Shown: piece after piece, positions 26,783 through 35,729 of the stretch | Layout of the letters: every line of letters begins with the position of its first letter | Numbering within the stretch: the first letter of the stretch is position 1 | NCBI GenBank assembly: GCA_021772775.1 | Contig: JAJFLH010000020.1 | Location: 1 to 64,000, forward strand | Source: Mariprofundus sp. | GTDB lineage: Bacteria > Pseudomonadota > Zetaproteobacteria > Mariprofundales > Mariprofundaceae | Direction of reading: 5' to 3' | DNA length: 64,000 nt | Position numbers and translations under genes: made by a program | Notes under the pieces: model-generated | The model's database searches: none | The model's input: the letters and a program-made list of their open reading frames with translations, nothing else | Told to the model about the DNA's origin: nothing

Positions 26783-27861
26783 ACGTGAGTTTATTTGCTG
26801 ATGAATACCGTGGACGTAAGGTGCTGGTGACGGGTTATACGGGTTTTAAAGGTAGCTGGCTGGTATTGTGGTTGAAAAGGCTGGGGGCAGAAGTCTCCGG
26901 CATTGCCTTGGGTTCAGTAGGTGAAGAAAATCACTGGGCACAGCTTCATTTAGATATTAAAGAATATAGGCAGGACATTCGTGATGCTGCAGCGGTTGGA
27001 GAGATTGTTGCGACAGTGAAACCAAATATTGTATTTCATTTGGCCGCACAATCGCTTGTGAGGGAATCCTATCATGATCCTTTGATGACCTGGTCAACGA
27101 ATGTTCAGGGTACTGTGAATATATTAGATGCATGTCGTATAGAGAGTAGTGTAAAGGCTGTTATTGTCGTTACATCTGACAAATGTTATGAAAATTTAGG
27201 CATTGAGCGAGCCTATGCGGAGGATGATCGTTTAGGCGGCTACGACCCCTATTCGGCATCAAAGGCTGCGACAGAACTGGTTGCGAGCAGTTATCGACGT
27301 TCATTTTTTGATCAAAAAAAGAGTCCTCTATTAGCGACTGCTCGAGCAGGAAATGTGATTGGCGGTGGGGATTGGAGTGATGATAGACTTATTCCGGACC
27401 TCATTCGTGCGGAGATGGATAGCTCTCCGCTTGAAATTCGTTCTCCATATTCAACACGCCCTTGGCAACATGTTTTAGATGCTTTGGCTGCTTATCTTTT
27501 GCTTGGGCAGAATTTGTTGTCAGGTAAGCAAGAGGCTGCATCTGCATGGAACTTCGGCCCTGATCAGGAAGATAATAAACAGGTTATCGATGTGTTACAG
27601 ATGATGCAAAATGAGTGGCCTAATTTAAAATGGTGTGTGAAAGTTGATGAACACCCTCATGAAGCACATCTATTAAATTTAAATAGTTCGAAGGCAAAAG
27701 AACTTCTGCGGTGGTCACCTGTATGGGATTTGAATCAGGGAATTAAAATGAGTGCAGAATGGTATAGAAGTTATTTGAAGCAGCAGCGTATTGATAGCGA
27801 AACTCAATTGGAAACATTTATTGAAGATGCGCAAGAAAAACATTGCTGTTGGGCAATTTGA
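26779..27861 (+). CDS. rfbG: CDP-glucose 4,6-dehydratase
   Basis: RfbG converts CDP-glucose to CDP-4-keto-6-deoxyglucose. It is an extended short-chain dehydrogenase with the NAD motif TGYTGFKGSW at about 18, the catalytic YDPYSASKAA (Tyr/Lys) near 155, and a TSDKCYEN segment that is typical of this enzyme. The GTG at 26779 overlaps the end of rfbF (GTGA) and has GGAAAG upstream; a GTG at 26785 is an alternative. The end overlaps the following epimerase gene. Confidence 0.94.
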   Translation: MNVSLFADEYRGRKVLVTGYTGFKGSWLVLWLKRLGAEVSGIALGSVGEENHWAQLHLDIKEYRQDIRDAAAVGEIVATVKPNIVFHLAAQSLVRESYHDPLMTWSTNVQGTVNILDACRIESSVKAVIVVTSDKCYENLGIERAYAEDDRLGGYDPYSASKAATELVASSYRRSFFDQKKSPLLATARAGNVIGGGDWSDDRLIPDLIRAEMDSSPLEIRSPYSTRPWQHVLDALAAYLLLGQNLLSGKQEAASAWNFGPDQEDNKQVIDVLQMMQNEWPNLKWCVKVDEHPHEAHLLNLNSSKAKELLRWSPVWDLNQGIKMSAEWYRSYLKQQRIDSETQLETFIEDAQEKHCCWAI

Positions 27862-28414
27862 TTTGAAATTAATTCCAACAGCTATTCAGGGCGTGATGAT
27901 CGCTGAAAATAGTATCTTTGAAGATTCGCGTGGAGCTTTTTCACGTCTGTTCTGCGAAATTGAATTGGCTCCTGTTCTTGCTGATAGAAAGATAGTGCAG
28001 ATCAATCAATCTATGACGCATCAGGTTGGCGCTGTTCGAGGCTTGCATTACCAGCATCAACCCAATGCTGAGATGAAGATGATACGATGCATAAAAGGAA
28101 AGGTGTGGGATGTTGCTGTAGATCTGCGTAGAGGCTCATCAACATTTTTACATTGGGTTGGTCAGGAACTTACAGAGGGAAAATCAGAGATGATGATTAT
28201 CCCAGAGGGTTGCGCACATGGTTTTCAGGTGTTGGATGTCGACTCTCAATTGCTTTATCTGCATACGGCTTCATATACTCCTGAAACTGAAGGTGCTATT
28301 CGTTATGATGATCCGTTGATTGCTATCGATTGGCCTGTGAACGTGACTGATCTGTCGCAGCGAGATCAATCACAATCATTACTTTTAAATACATTTCAAG
28401 GGTTAGATTTATGA
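27827..28414 (+). CDS. RmlC-like nucleotide-sugar 3,5-epimerase
   Basis: This cupin-fold enzyme of the dTDP-4-dehydrorhamnose 3,5-epimerase family contains QSMTHQVGAVRGLHYQ with the catalytic His, and IIPEGCAHGFQVL. Because it follows RfbF/RfbG, its likely substrate is a CDP-4-keto-6-deoxy sugar rather than the dTDP version. The ATG at 27827 gives 195 residues and starts within the last 35 bases of rfbG. It ends overlapping the C-methyltransferase gene. Whether it epimerises C3, C5 or both cannot be told. Confidence 0.87.
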   Translation: MRKKNIAVGQFDLKLIPTAIQGVMIAENSIFEDSRGAFSRLFCEIELAPVLADRKIVQINQSMTHQVGAVRGLHYQHQPNAEMKMIRCIKGKVWDVAVDLRRGSSTFLHWVGQELTEGKSEMMIIPEGCAHGFQVLDVDSQLLYLHTASYTPETEGAIRYDDPLIAIDWPVNVTDLSQRDQSQSLLLNTFQGLDL

Positions 28415-29634
28415 ATTGCAGACACTGTGCATTGCCACTAAAGCATCTGTTTCTTGATCTTGGTTCAGCGCCGCCTTCCAATGCCTATTTGAGTGAGGTC
28501 AGCTTGCAAAAGAAGGAACTTAGCTTTCCGCTTCGTCTGTTTGTTTGTGATCGCTGCTGGTTAGTTCAGACAGAGGATTATTTGTGTTCGCAAGAGTTGT
28601 TTACGGCCGATTATGCCTATTTCTCATCGACATCAGCTGGTTGGACGCAACATGCGGCAGACTATTGTACAATGATTGTTGATCGACTTGCTTTGAATCA
28701 AGACAGTTTTGTTATTGAAATTGCTGCAAACGATGGATATTTGCTAAAGAATTTTTTAACGCTGAATGTTCCCTGTTTAGGTATTGAACCTACTGAAAGT
28801 ACTGCACGGGCGGCTGAAAAACAGGGCATAGAGGTGGTACGAAAGTTTTTTGATCATAAGTATGCCCAAGAGCTCGTAGAGGAGGGCCGGCAGGCCGATT
28901 TGATTATCGGCAACAACGTCTATGCGCATGTGCCGGATATCAATGATTTCACATCAGGCCTGAAAAAAGCACTTAAGCCGAAAGGCACGATCACTTTAGA
29001 ATTTCCACATTTGCTGAATTTGATTCGTTTGAATCAGTTCGATACGGTCTATCATGAGCATTACTCTTATCTCTCGCTACACACAGTTCAGAGCCTCTTT
29101 GCTGATGCTGGGTTGATTGTGTATGACCTGGAGAAATTGCCTACCCATGGAGGCAGTTTGAGGGTCTATGGCGGACACGCCGATGAAGGTTTGTCGGTCA
29201 GTGCTTGTGTGATCGAAGTACTGAATGATGAGAAAGAGGCTGGCATGTTAAGTTTATCTCTTTATCTGGCTTTTCAATCACAGGCTGATCGGGTGAAAGC
29301 TGATTTGCTCGATTTTTTATTGACGCAGAAGGCAGAGGGTAAACAAGTTGCTGCTTATGGTGCTGCGGCTAAAGGCAATACTTTACTCAATTATGCTGGC
29401 GTAAAGGCGGATCTGCTAAGCTTTGTCAGTGATGCAGCCCCTTCAAAGCAGGGGAAATATATGCCTGGTAGCCACATTCCAATTCTCCCACCTGAAGCGA
29501 TTCGTGAGCATAAACCCGATTATGTGTTGATTTTACCATGGAACATAAAAGAGGAGATCATGCAAAGAAATGAGTGTGTAAAGGAGTGGGGCGGTCGATT
29601 CGTCACGGCTATTCCTGAGTTGAAAGTGCATTGA
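28411..29634 (+). CDS. NDP-sugar C-methyltransferase (TylC3/NovU type)
   Basis: The protein has the three-part layout of sugar C-methyltransferases: an N-terminal zinc-binding domain (CRHCALPL and CDRCWLVQ), a central SAM-binding fold (IEIAANDGYLLKNF), and a C-terminal Rossmann-like domain (AAYGAAAKGNTLLNY, VSDAAPSKQGKYMPGSHIPI). Family members add a methyl branch, usually at C3 next to a keto group at C4. Here it would act on a CDP-4-keto-6-deoxyhexose. The C-terminal module resembles the small Rossmann module of the three radical SAM proteins and of the gene at 37165. It overlaps the epimerase by four bases. Confidence 0.9.
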   Translation: MNCRHCALPLKHLFLDLGSAPPSNAYLSEVSLQKKELSFPLRLFVCDRCWLVQTEDYLCSQELFTADYAYFSSTSAGWTQHAADYCTMIVDRLALNQDSFVIEIAANDGYLLKNFLTLNVPCLGIEPTESTARAAEKQGIEVVRKFFDHKYAQELVEEGRQADLIIGNNVYAHVPDINDFTSGLKKALKPKGTITLEFPHLLNLIRLNQFDTVYHEHYSYLSLHTVQSLFADAGLIVYDLEKLPTHGGSLRVYGGHADEGLSVSACVIEVLNDEKEAGMLSLSLYLAFQSQADRVKADLLDFLLTQKAEGKQVAAYGAAAKGNTLLNYAGVKADLLSFVSDAAPSKQGKYMPGSHIPILPPEAIREHKPDYVLILPWNIKEEIMQRNECVKEWGGRFVTAIPELKVH

Positions 29635-29638
29635 TCAG

Positions 29639-30505
29639 ATGACAGATAAACTCAAAGTAGCAGTTACAGGGGCCAGTGGGTTTATAGGTCAATATGTGTT
29701 GAAATCGTTGGCCAAGAAAAATGTCGACGTTATCGCTGTAGTGCGCAATAAGGTCGACTCAAAACTTGAAGGTCCAGAGTTTCGTCTGGTTGAAATGGAT
29801 ATAAGCAGTCCCGGAGAAAATCCATTTGAGTCTATGGGAAGCCCGGATATATTGATTCATCTTGCATGGGGTGGATTGCCTGATTATGAAAACAACTCTC
29901 ATTTGGAAGAAGAGTTACCTATACATGTTTCATTTGTATCGAATATGGTAAGGGCAGGATTGAAGACGCTTTTTGTCAGTGGAACATGTTTAGAGTATGG
30001 CATGAAGTCTGGTGAATTGAGTGAAAGGGATCTGCCTTCGCCGACTAATCCTTACGCCATAGCAAAGAACACCTTGCGAAAGGAGTTGGAAGATTTAAAA
30101 AACAGATATGAATTCAATTTGATTTGGTCACGTCTCTTTTATATGTATGGAGAAGGTCAGGGTTCCGGATCTCTCTACCCACTACTTCAAAAAGCGATCG
30201 AGCGTGGAGATGCTGTATTTAATCTATCCGGTGGAGAGCAGTTGCGAGATTATTTACACGTTGAGGATGTCGTAGATAGTATTACCTTACTTGCACTGGC
30301 GCGACAGGATTTTGGTATAGTCAATATCTGCTCTGGAAAGCCAGTATCTGTTCGTCACCTAGTTGAAGGGTGGTTAAAACAGCAGCCATGTTCGATTCGC
30401 CTGAACTTTGGTTATTATCCGTATCCAGATTATGAAGCGATGGAATTTTGGGGGTCCATAAAAAAATTACATCCGTTGATATATCCATCGATGAAATATG
30501 GTTAG
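29639..30505 (+). CDS. NAD-dependent sugar epimerase/reductase
   Basis: This short-chain dehydrogenase has the NAD(P) motif TGASGFIGQYV at the N-terminus and the YAIAK catalytic Tyr/Lys pair. At 288 residues it matches 4-ketoreductases that finish NDP-deoxysugar synthesis. Coming directly after the C-methyltransferase, it most likely reduces the C4 keto group of the branched sugar. Exact stereochemistry is not predictable from sequence. Confidence 0.88.
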   Translation: MTDKLKVAVTGASGFIGQYVLKSLAKKNVDVIAVVRNKVDSKLEGPEFRLVEMDISSPGENPFESMGSPDILIHLAWGGLPDYENNSHLEEELPIHVSFVSNMVRAGLKTLFVSGTCLEYGMKSGELSERDLPSPTNPYAIAKNTLRKELEDLKNRYEFNLIWSRLFYMYGEGQGSGSLYPLLQKAIERGDAVFNLSGGEQLRDYLHVEDVVDSITLLALARQDFGIVNICSGKPVSVRHLVEGWLKQQPCSIRLNFGYYPYPDYEAMEFWGSIKKLHPLIYPSMKYG

Positions 30506-30575
30506 ATGCCTTTGGCACTAAGCATGCTAATGATAAGCGATAAGAGTAATTTATAAAGGTTAAAAAAGGATTTTT

Positions 30576-31859
30576 ATGATAAATAAAAGACCCCCTACAG
30601 TTGATGAACTGCATACAATGGTTGCTGGAAGGACTGTCTATATCTGGGGGGCTAGGCATGAAGGTTATTCAACTCAGCAGGTATTTCGGCGCCTGAATAT
30701 TCCTGTTGCAGCCTTTATTGACAGCAGTATTTCTTTGCAAGGGACTCAGGCTTTTGGTATGGATATTCACTTACCATCAGAATATTTCACACGGCATGAT
30801 AAAAAGGATTGTTTCATTATTCTTGCATCCGGTTTTTATGCTGATGAACTTACTGAATCCTGCATTGATCAAGGTTTAGAAGCAGGCAAAGATTTCCTGG
30901 TGTATAATGAACTAAAACGCTTTAACTATCAGGTAGATATATCAGGTACTTGTAATCTAAAGTGCATTTCTTGCCCACGGGGTAATTTTCCTGAACACCG
31001 CTCGGGTGGTTATATGACCAAAGAGGTTTATGAGCAGGTGTTAGATAAGATTCTTCGGGAAGATCCCTATACGGGTATTATTACCCTCTATAATTGGGGT
31101 GAACCTCTACTGAATAAACATCTACCTGAAATTATTAAATTGAGTAATGAAAGAGGTGTTCATACCGCTATATCAACGAACCTGAGTTTGAAGTTGGATT
31201 TTGAAAAGGTGATAGCGGCAAAACCTACATGGTTTAGAGTTTCTAATTCGGGCTGGGGCGATAATTATGAAGTGACTCACACTGGCGGTGACTGGGAGCT
31301 TTTTAAAAGTAATTTGTATAAGCTGAAAACGTATAAAGAGAAATATCATCCTGAGATGTTAGTGGAAATGTTTTTTCATATTTATCAACATAACCGTAAT
31401 GATTATGACAAAATGCAGCAGCTATGTGATGAGCTGGGATTTACCCTGCGTTATCGCCATGCTGCACTTGCTCCATTGGATAATATTGAGAAGATTATTG
31501 ATGGAGTTCCGCTTGATGCACAGTCAGAAAAAACACGTGAGTTGCAGTTCTTAAAAGTAGAAGAGGTGATTCCTTTAGCTCAGGCCCAGAAGGATAGGGA
31601 ATGTTTCTATGAAACACATTTATGGATCACTTGGGATTTGCATGTAGCACAGTGCATGGAATGGTATAAACCGGGTCTTAATTTAGTTGAGACAAGTTTC
31701 CTGGATACACCGATTGATGATCTGTGGAAGGCAAGGGAAACAAGTGAATTTTGTCACACCTGTAAATCCAAAGGGATTCATCGGGTGTACTGCGTCTATG
31801 GTGATGAAAAGCTGATTCATGAAAAGCAGAGTTTGACTATTCAAACGGATCGTATGTGA
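30576..31859 (+). CDS. Rossmann-radical SAM-SPASM-like protein, tandem copy 1
   Basis: An N-terminal small Rossmann-like module (about 1-120: VYIWGARHEGYSTQQV, then AAFIDSSISLQG) resembles the nucleotide-sugar-binding module of PglD-type and C-methyltransferase proteins. The radical SAM core follows with CNLKCISC (C-x3-C-x2-C) and NWGEPLLN in the glycine-rich motif position. The C-terminal Cys set (ECFYETH, QCMEW, FCHTCKSKGIHRVYC) is consistent with an auxiliary Fe-S cluster. It is the first of three tandem paralogues; the next begins at its stop. The substrate is unknown. Position in a sugar operon suggests a glycan or nucleotide-sugar modification. Confidence 0.85.
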   Translation: MINKRPPTVDELHTMVAGRTVYIWGARHEGYSTQQVFRRLNIPVAAFIDSSISLQGTQAFGMDIHLPSEYFTRHDKKDCFIILASGFYADELTESCIDQGLEAGKDFLVYNELKRFNYQVDISGTCNLKCISCPRGNFPEHRSGGYMTKEVYEQVLDKILREDPYTGIITLYNWGEPLLNKHLPEIIKLSNERGVHTAISTNLSLKLDFEKVIAAKPTWFRVSNSGWGDNYEVTHTGGDWELFKSNLYKLKTYKEKYHPEMLVEMFFHIYQHNRNDYDKMQQLCDELGFTLRYRHAALAPLDNIEKIIDGVPLDAQSEKTRELQFLKVEEVIPLAQAQKDRECFYETHLWITWDLHVAQCMEWYKPGLNLVETSFLDTPIDDLWKARETSEFCHTCKSKGIHRVYCVYGDEKLIHEKQSLTIQTDRM

Positions 31860-33094
31860 TGAAAGTTTCTGTAGAAGAGCTTCGTAATATTACAGATTCT
31901 CACGAGATCTATATTTGGGGGGCGATGATTGTTGGTCAGGGGGTGTGCCGCTCCCTTGAACGTTACGGTGTCCAGGTAACCGGGTTCATAGATTCAAGTT
32001 CTGGTCTACAAGGCAACAGAGCACTGGGCTATGAAATCCTTGCACCTGCAGTGCTTGATGATAAAGATCATCAAAAAATCGTAGTTGTTGTCAGCTCAGG
32101 GCATTATGATAAAGAGATTGAGCAGCTCTGCTTGGCTCATGGCTTGAAAAAGAACGACAGTTATATCCTGAGCAGGGAGCTTAACGATATTGATCCTAGT
32201 ATTGATATTGTGGGTAGCTGTAATCTGAAGTGTATCTCTTGTCCACGTGGTAATATGGAAGATTCATTGCCTAAAGGCTTGATGAGTATTGAAGACTATC
32301 GGGCTGTTGTTGAAAAGTTATTAAGAGAATTGCCACTACTTGGCAGTATTCAGCTTTATGCTTGGGGAGAACCATTTCTACATAAGAAACTACCTGAAAT
32401 TATTGCGATCAACCGGAAAGCTCATCTACTAACCGCGATCTCAACAAATTTAAACGTTCCTGTGGATTTTGAACGTGTGCTCATTGAGAAGCCAGACTGG
32501 ATCAAAGTTTCGGCTTCAGGTTTCGGTGCAAATTACGAAGTGACTCATACTGGTGGCAAGTGGGATATGTTCTTGAAGAACATTCACCGTTTAGCAAAGG
32601 CCCGAGATAAAGTGCATCCTGATTTGCAGATTATGTTGAATTACCATCTCTATAAACATAACTGTGAAGAAGACTACGTTCAGATGCAGGCATTATGTCG
32701 CGAACTGGGGCTGATATTTCGATCCAATCATGCTTATCTTTATCCTCTGGATCTTGTGCGGGATGCTGTCGATGGGAAAGCTTTGCCAGTTGAGGCAGAG
32801 GCAACCAAAAGTCTGCTTTTGATGTCAATGGAAGAGGGATTGGAAAAGGCCAAGGCGCAGAAACATCTGCCTTGCCCTGAATTAAGCTGTTTACCAATTA
32901 CCTGGGATCGACAGGTTCGTTTTTGTGGTGTTTATTACAATCCATTTCTTTCAAATGATTTTCTAGAGGAGCCATTGGAGAGTATGGTACAGCGGCGTAA
33001 TACCAGTGAGTTCTGTCAGGAGTGTATGGATCTAGGCTTGCATCAGTATACTGGAGTTTATCTACAGGAAACGCTATTGAAGAGGGGCGAATGA
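31859..33094 (+). CDS. Rossmann-radical SAM-SPASM-like protein, tandem copy 2
   Basis: This copy has the same layout as copy 1: IYIWGAMIVGQGVC and TGFIDSSSGLQG in the N-terminal module, CNLKCISCPRGN for the SAM cluster, AWGEPFLHKKLPEII, and GFGANYEVTHTGG. The C-terminal set has PCPELSC, FCGVY and FCQECMDLG, but the final HRxC of the other two copies reads HQYTGVY, so one Cys is replaced by Thr. The ATG overlaps the previous stop (TGATG); a GTG three bases earlier is possible. It ends overlapping copy 3 by four bases. The missing Cys may alter or abolish an auxiliary cluster. Confidence 0.85.
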   Translation: MKVSVEELRNITDSHEIYIWGAMIVGQGVCRSLERYGVQVTGFIDSSSGLQGNRALGYEILAPAVLDDKDHQKIVVVVSSGHYDKEIEQLCLAHGLKKNDSYILSRELNDIDPSIDIVGSCNLKCISCPRGNMEDSLPKGLMSIEDYRAVVEKLLRELPLLGSIQLYAWGEPFLHKKLPEIIAINRKAHLLTAISTNLNVPVDFERVLIEKPDWIKVSASGFGANYEVTHTGGKWDMFLKNIHRLAKARDKVHPDLQIMLNYHLYKHNCEEDYVQMQALCRELGLIFRSNHAYLYPLDLVRDAVDGKALPVEAEATKSLLLMSMEEGLEKAKAQKHLPCPELSCLPITWDRQVRFCGVYYNPFLSNDFLEEPLESMVQRRNTSEFCQECMDLGLHQYTGVYLQETLLKRGE

Positions 33095-34356
33095 AGTCTT
33101 TGGATATCGCGGCATTGCAACAAATGATTGCTGGCCGACAGGTTTGGATTTGGGGTGCAGGAAATCATGGGCGCGGGCTTAGTCAGAGTTTGGATAAGTA
33201 TGGAATTAAGGTGAATGGCTTTATTGATAAATCATCAGACCTGCTTGGTAAACGCGCTCTGGGGTTACCAATTGTCGGCCCATCGATGATTGAGATGAAC
33301 GGCTTTTCGGAACAGCATTTTATTATCGTTTCTACATTTTATTTTGAGGCTGAGGTGAAGCAAACATGTCAGGCATCTGGTTTAGAGGAGGATTGTGACT
33401 TTATTGCTTACACCCGCTTAAAACCAAATGACTATGCCATTGATATCACAGGAGCATGCAACCTCAAATGTATCTCTTGTCCGCATGCTTACAATAATCC
33501 CGCTGAGCGAAAGGGCGGAGTCATGCATCTGGACCTATTTAAGCAGGTGTTAGATAAAATCGTTGCAGAGGCTCCTTTTGTTGGAAATGTTCAGCTTTAT
33601 CAATGGGGGGAGCCGACCCTTCATAAGCAATTGCCTCAGATGTTGAATTATGCAGAGACTCTTGGTATTAAATGTGCGGTATCGAGTAATCTGAACGTGC
33701 CTGCAGATTTTGAATCGATAATAAAAGCGAAACCAGAATGGTTGCGGCTTTCAGCCTCTGGCTGGGAAAAACGTTACGAGATTACACATACACTGGGTGA
33801 CTGGGAGTTGTTTACACACAACCTTCGGGAAGTGTGTCGATTAAGGAAGCGCTGGCATCCAGAGATGAAGGTTGAGCTCTATTACCATCTCTATAAACAT
33901 TCAGTTGGAGAAGACTTTGATCGCTGGAAGGCCTTGTGCTCAGAACTGGAGATTGAGTTTCATCCTGTTTATGCCTATTTAATATCCTTGGATGATGTAT
34001 TGGCCTATCAGGAAGGTGCCCCTCTCCCTGTTGAGGCTCAGAAGGCTTCTGAGATGCTGTTATACCCCATGGATGAGGGGGTGCGAGAAGCCAAGGCCGA
34101 GGCAAAACTTCCATGTGATACTTTTAGATGCATTAGCATTAATTGGGACCTTTCAGTGAGCAATTGCATGATGTATTATTACCCTACGAATAATGTTGCA
34201 GCCGCCAACTATTTGGAAACGCCGATTGATGAGATTATGAGTGTTCGAGAAGATTGTAATCTTTGCCAGCGCTGCATGGATAAAGGAGTACATCGTTATT
34301 GTGGGGTTTATTCACGTAAGAAAGTAGATCAAAAAATGATGCAGGGTGGGGATTAG
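33091..34356 (+). CDS. Rossmann-radical SAM-SPASM-like protein, tandem copy 3
   Basis: This copy has an N-terminal VWIWGAGNHGRGLSQSL and NGFIDKSSDLLGKRALG module, followed by the radical SAM motif CNLKCISCPHAYNN. QWGEPTLHKQLPQ and RYEITHTLGDWELF match the paralogues. The C-terminal Cys set is complete (PCDTFRC, NCMMYY, LCQRCMDKGVHRYC). The ATG at 33091 overlaps the stop of copy 2 (ATGA) and follows GAGGGGCG; the track start at 33022 is within copy 2 and is rejected. It is 421 residues long and immediately followed by a glycosyltransferase gene. Confidence 0.85.
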   Translation: MKSLDIAALQQMIAGRQVWIWGAGNHGRGLSQSLDKYGIKVNGFIDKSSDLLGKRALGLPIVGPSMIEMNGFSEQHFIIVSTFYFEAEVKQTCQASGLEEDCDFIAYTRLKPNDYAIDITGACNLKCISCPHAYNNPAERKGGVMHLDLFKQVLDKIVAEAPFVGNVQLYQWGEPTLHKQLPQMLNYAETLGIKCAVSSNLNVPADFESIIKAKPEWLRLSASGWEKRYEITHTLGDWELFTHNLREVCRLRKRWHPEMKVELYYHLYKHSVGEDFDRWKALCSELEIEFHPVYAYLISLDDVLAYQEGAPLPVEAQKASEMLLYPMDEGVREAKAEAKLPCDTFRCISINWDLSVSNCMMYYYPTNNVAAANYLETPIDEIMSVREDCNLCQRCMDKGVHRYCGVYSRKKVDQKMMQGGD

Positions 34357-34357
34357 A

Positions 34358-35674
34358 GTGGCAGCGATCAATGTTGTTCATCTGGCTCCACATTATGGCG
34401 GTGGTGTGGGCTCGGTCATCCGGTCACTTATAGAAAAGCAGACGGAATATAAGATCAGTCATGAATTGGTGGCTCTAGAGTCAATAAATTCACCTATGCT
34501 TACTTGGTGTGAGAATCATTATGTAGCAACACTACAGCATGGGCTTGAGCAGAGTTCCAAACTTTCAGCCAGGTTAGCAGAGGCTGATATTGTGCATATT
34601 CATTGGTGGAATCATCCTCTTTTGATGCAGTGGATGGTTAGCTGTTCGGCATCGCCATTTCGTTCTGTATTATGGACGCACGTCAATGGCATGCATGCAC
34701 CACAAGCTTTTTTTAAAGAGCTCTTTAGTTTTTCTGATATTACAGCTTTGGCGACGCCCTTTAGTCTTGAGTCTCTAGTGATTCCTCAGGGTGGGGCTGA
34801 TGTTCGTGTAATGCAAAGTATGTCAGAGGTAACAATTTCTCCACAATCCGATGTTAAACGTAGTGAGGGGGTTAATATCGGTTACATCGGAACAGTCGAT
34901 TATATAAAAATGCATCCGCAATTCATTCGGTTGTGTCTGGATGCAAAAATTAATGATGTCAGATTTACCGTTTGTGGAGGACCGTATGAGAAGCTAGTTC
35001 GTCAGCAGATTGCCGAACTAGGCGCAGAGGCATCATTTGATATCAGAGGTCCAGTTAACAATGTTAGCGAGGTGCTTTCTGAGCTGGATCTATTTGGGTA
35101 TCCGTTAAACCCCAAGCATTATGGCAGTGGAGAACAGGTATTGCTCGAAGCGATGGGTGCAGGAGTTGTGCCTGTTGTTCTCGATACTGGCTGTGAGCGT
35201 TTTATTATTCATGATGGTAAGGATGGGATTATCGCATCATCATGTGAAGAATATAGCCAAGCATTAAACTATCTTGCCAATAACCCAGCGCTTCGCCGAA
35301 CCATGTCTTTGGCTGCCCGACAAAGAGCGAAATTTTTATCTCAGGAGAAATATTGGGAGGCTTGGTTACAGCTATATGAAGAGTTGTTGACTAGGTCTAA
35401 AAGAGTACACCATTTGAAGTTGTCCAAATCTTATAACTCTTTAACACAAGGTGGAGCTTTGCTTCTACAGGCATATCAGGACACGTCGTTTGATAGTGTG
35501 TTTATGAATGCGTTGGCGGATTTGGCTGAGTCAAACCAATTAATCGATTCAGTTCCTTGGAGTATGCAGTCTGCAACAAGAGGTACACCCAAACATTATT
35601 TGAGTTATTTCCCGGAGGACAAAGATTTATCACGTATTTGCAAGAAGTTTGCAGCATTTAAGGTGCTGGAGTGA
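34358..35674 (+). CDS. GT4-family glycosyltransferase with C-terminal extension
   Basis: The N-terminus VVHLAPHYGGGVGSVIRSL is the acceptor-side glycine-rich loop of GT-B enzymes. The C-terminal donor domain includes NIGYIGTVDYIKMHP and GSGEQVLLEAMGAGVVPVV (E-x7-E-like region). A roughly 90-residue tail after the catalytic fold has no motif I recognise. The start is uncertain: a GTG at 34346 lies inside the previous gene, and a GTG at 34358 follows it. It probably transfers a sugar made by this cluster to a glycan acceptor. Confidence 0.85.
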   Translation: MAAINVVHLAPHYGGGVGSVIRSLIEKQTEYKISHELVALESINSPMLTWCENHYVATLQHGLEQSSKLSARLAEADIVHIHWWNHPLLMQWMVSCSASPFRSVLWTHVNGMHAPQAFFKELFSFSDITALATPFSLESLVIPQGGADVRVMQSMSEVTISPQSDVKRSEGVNIGYIGTVDYIKMHPQFIRLCLDAKINDVRFTVCGGPYEKLVRQQIAELGAEASFDIRGPVNNVSEVLSELDLFGYPLNPKHYGSGEQVLLEAMGAGVVPVVLDTGCERFIIHDGKDGIIASSCEEYSQALNYLANNPALRRTMSLAARQRAKFLSQEKYWEAWLQLYEELLTRSKRVHHLKLSKSYNSLTQGGALLLQAYQDTSFDSVFMNALADLAESNQLIDSVPWSMQSATRGTPKHYLSYFPEDKDLSRICKKFAAFKVLE

Positions 35675-35729
35675 GACGACTTATGTTGTTGGACTTTGAA
35701 GAATATAAAATTATAGAAGGAGTAAGTTC

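Noticed and set aside
33022-33090. Upstream extension of radical SAM copy 3 in the ORF track
   Set aside because: It lies within copy 2; the ATG at 33091 overlaps the stop of copy 2 and matches the paralogue N-termini.
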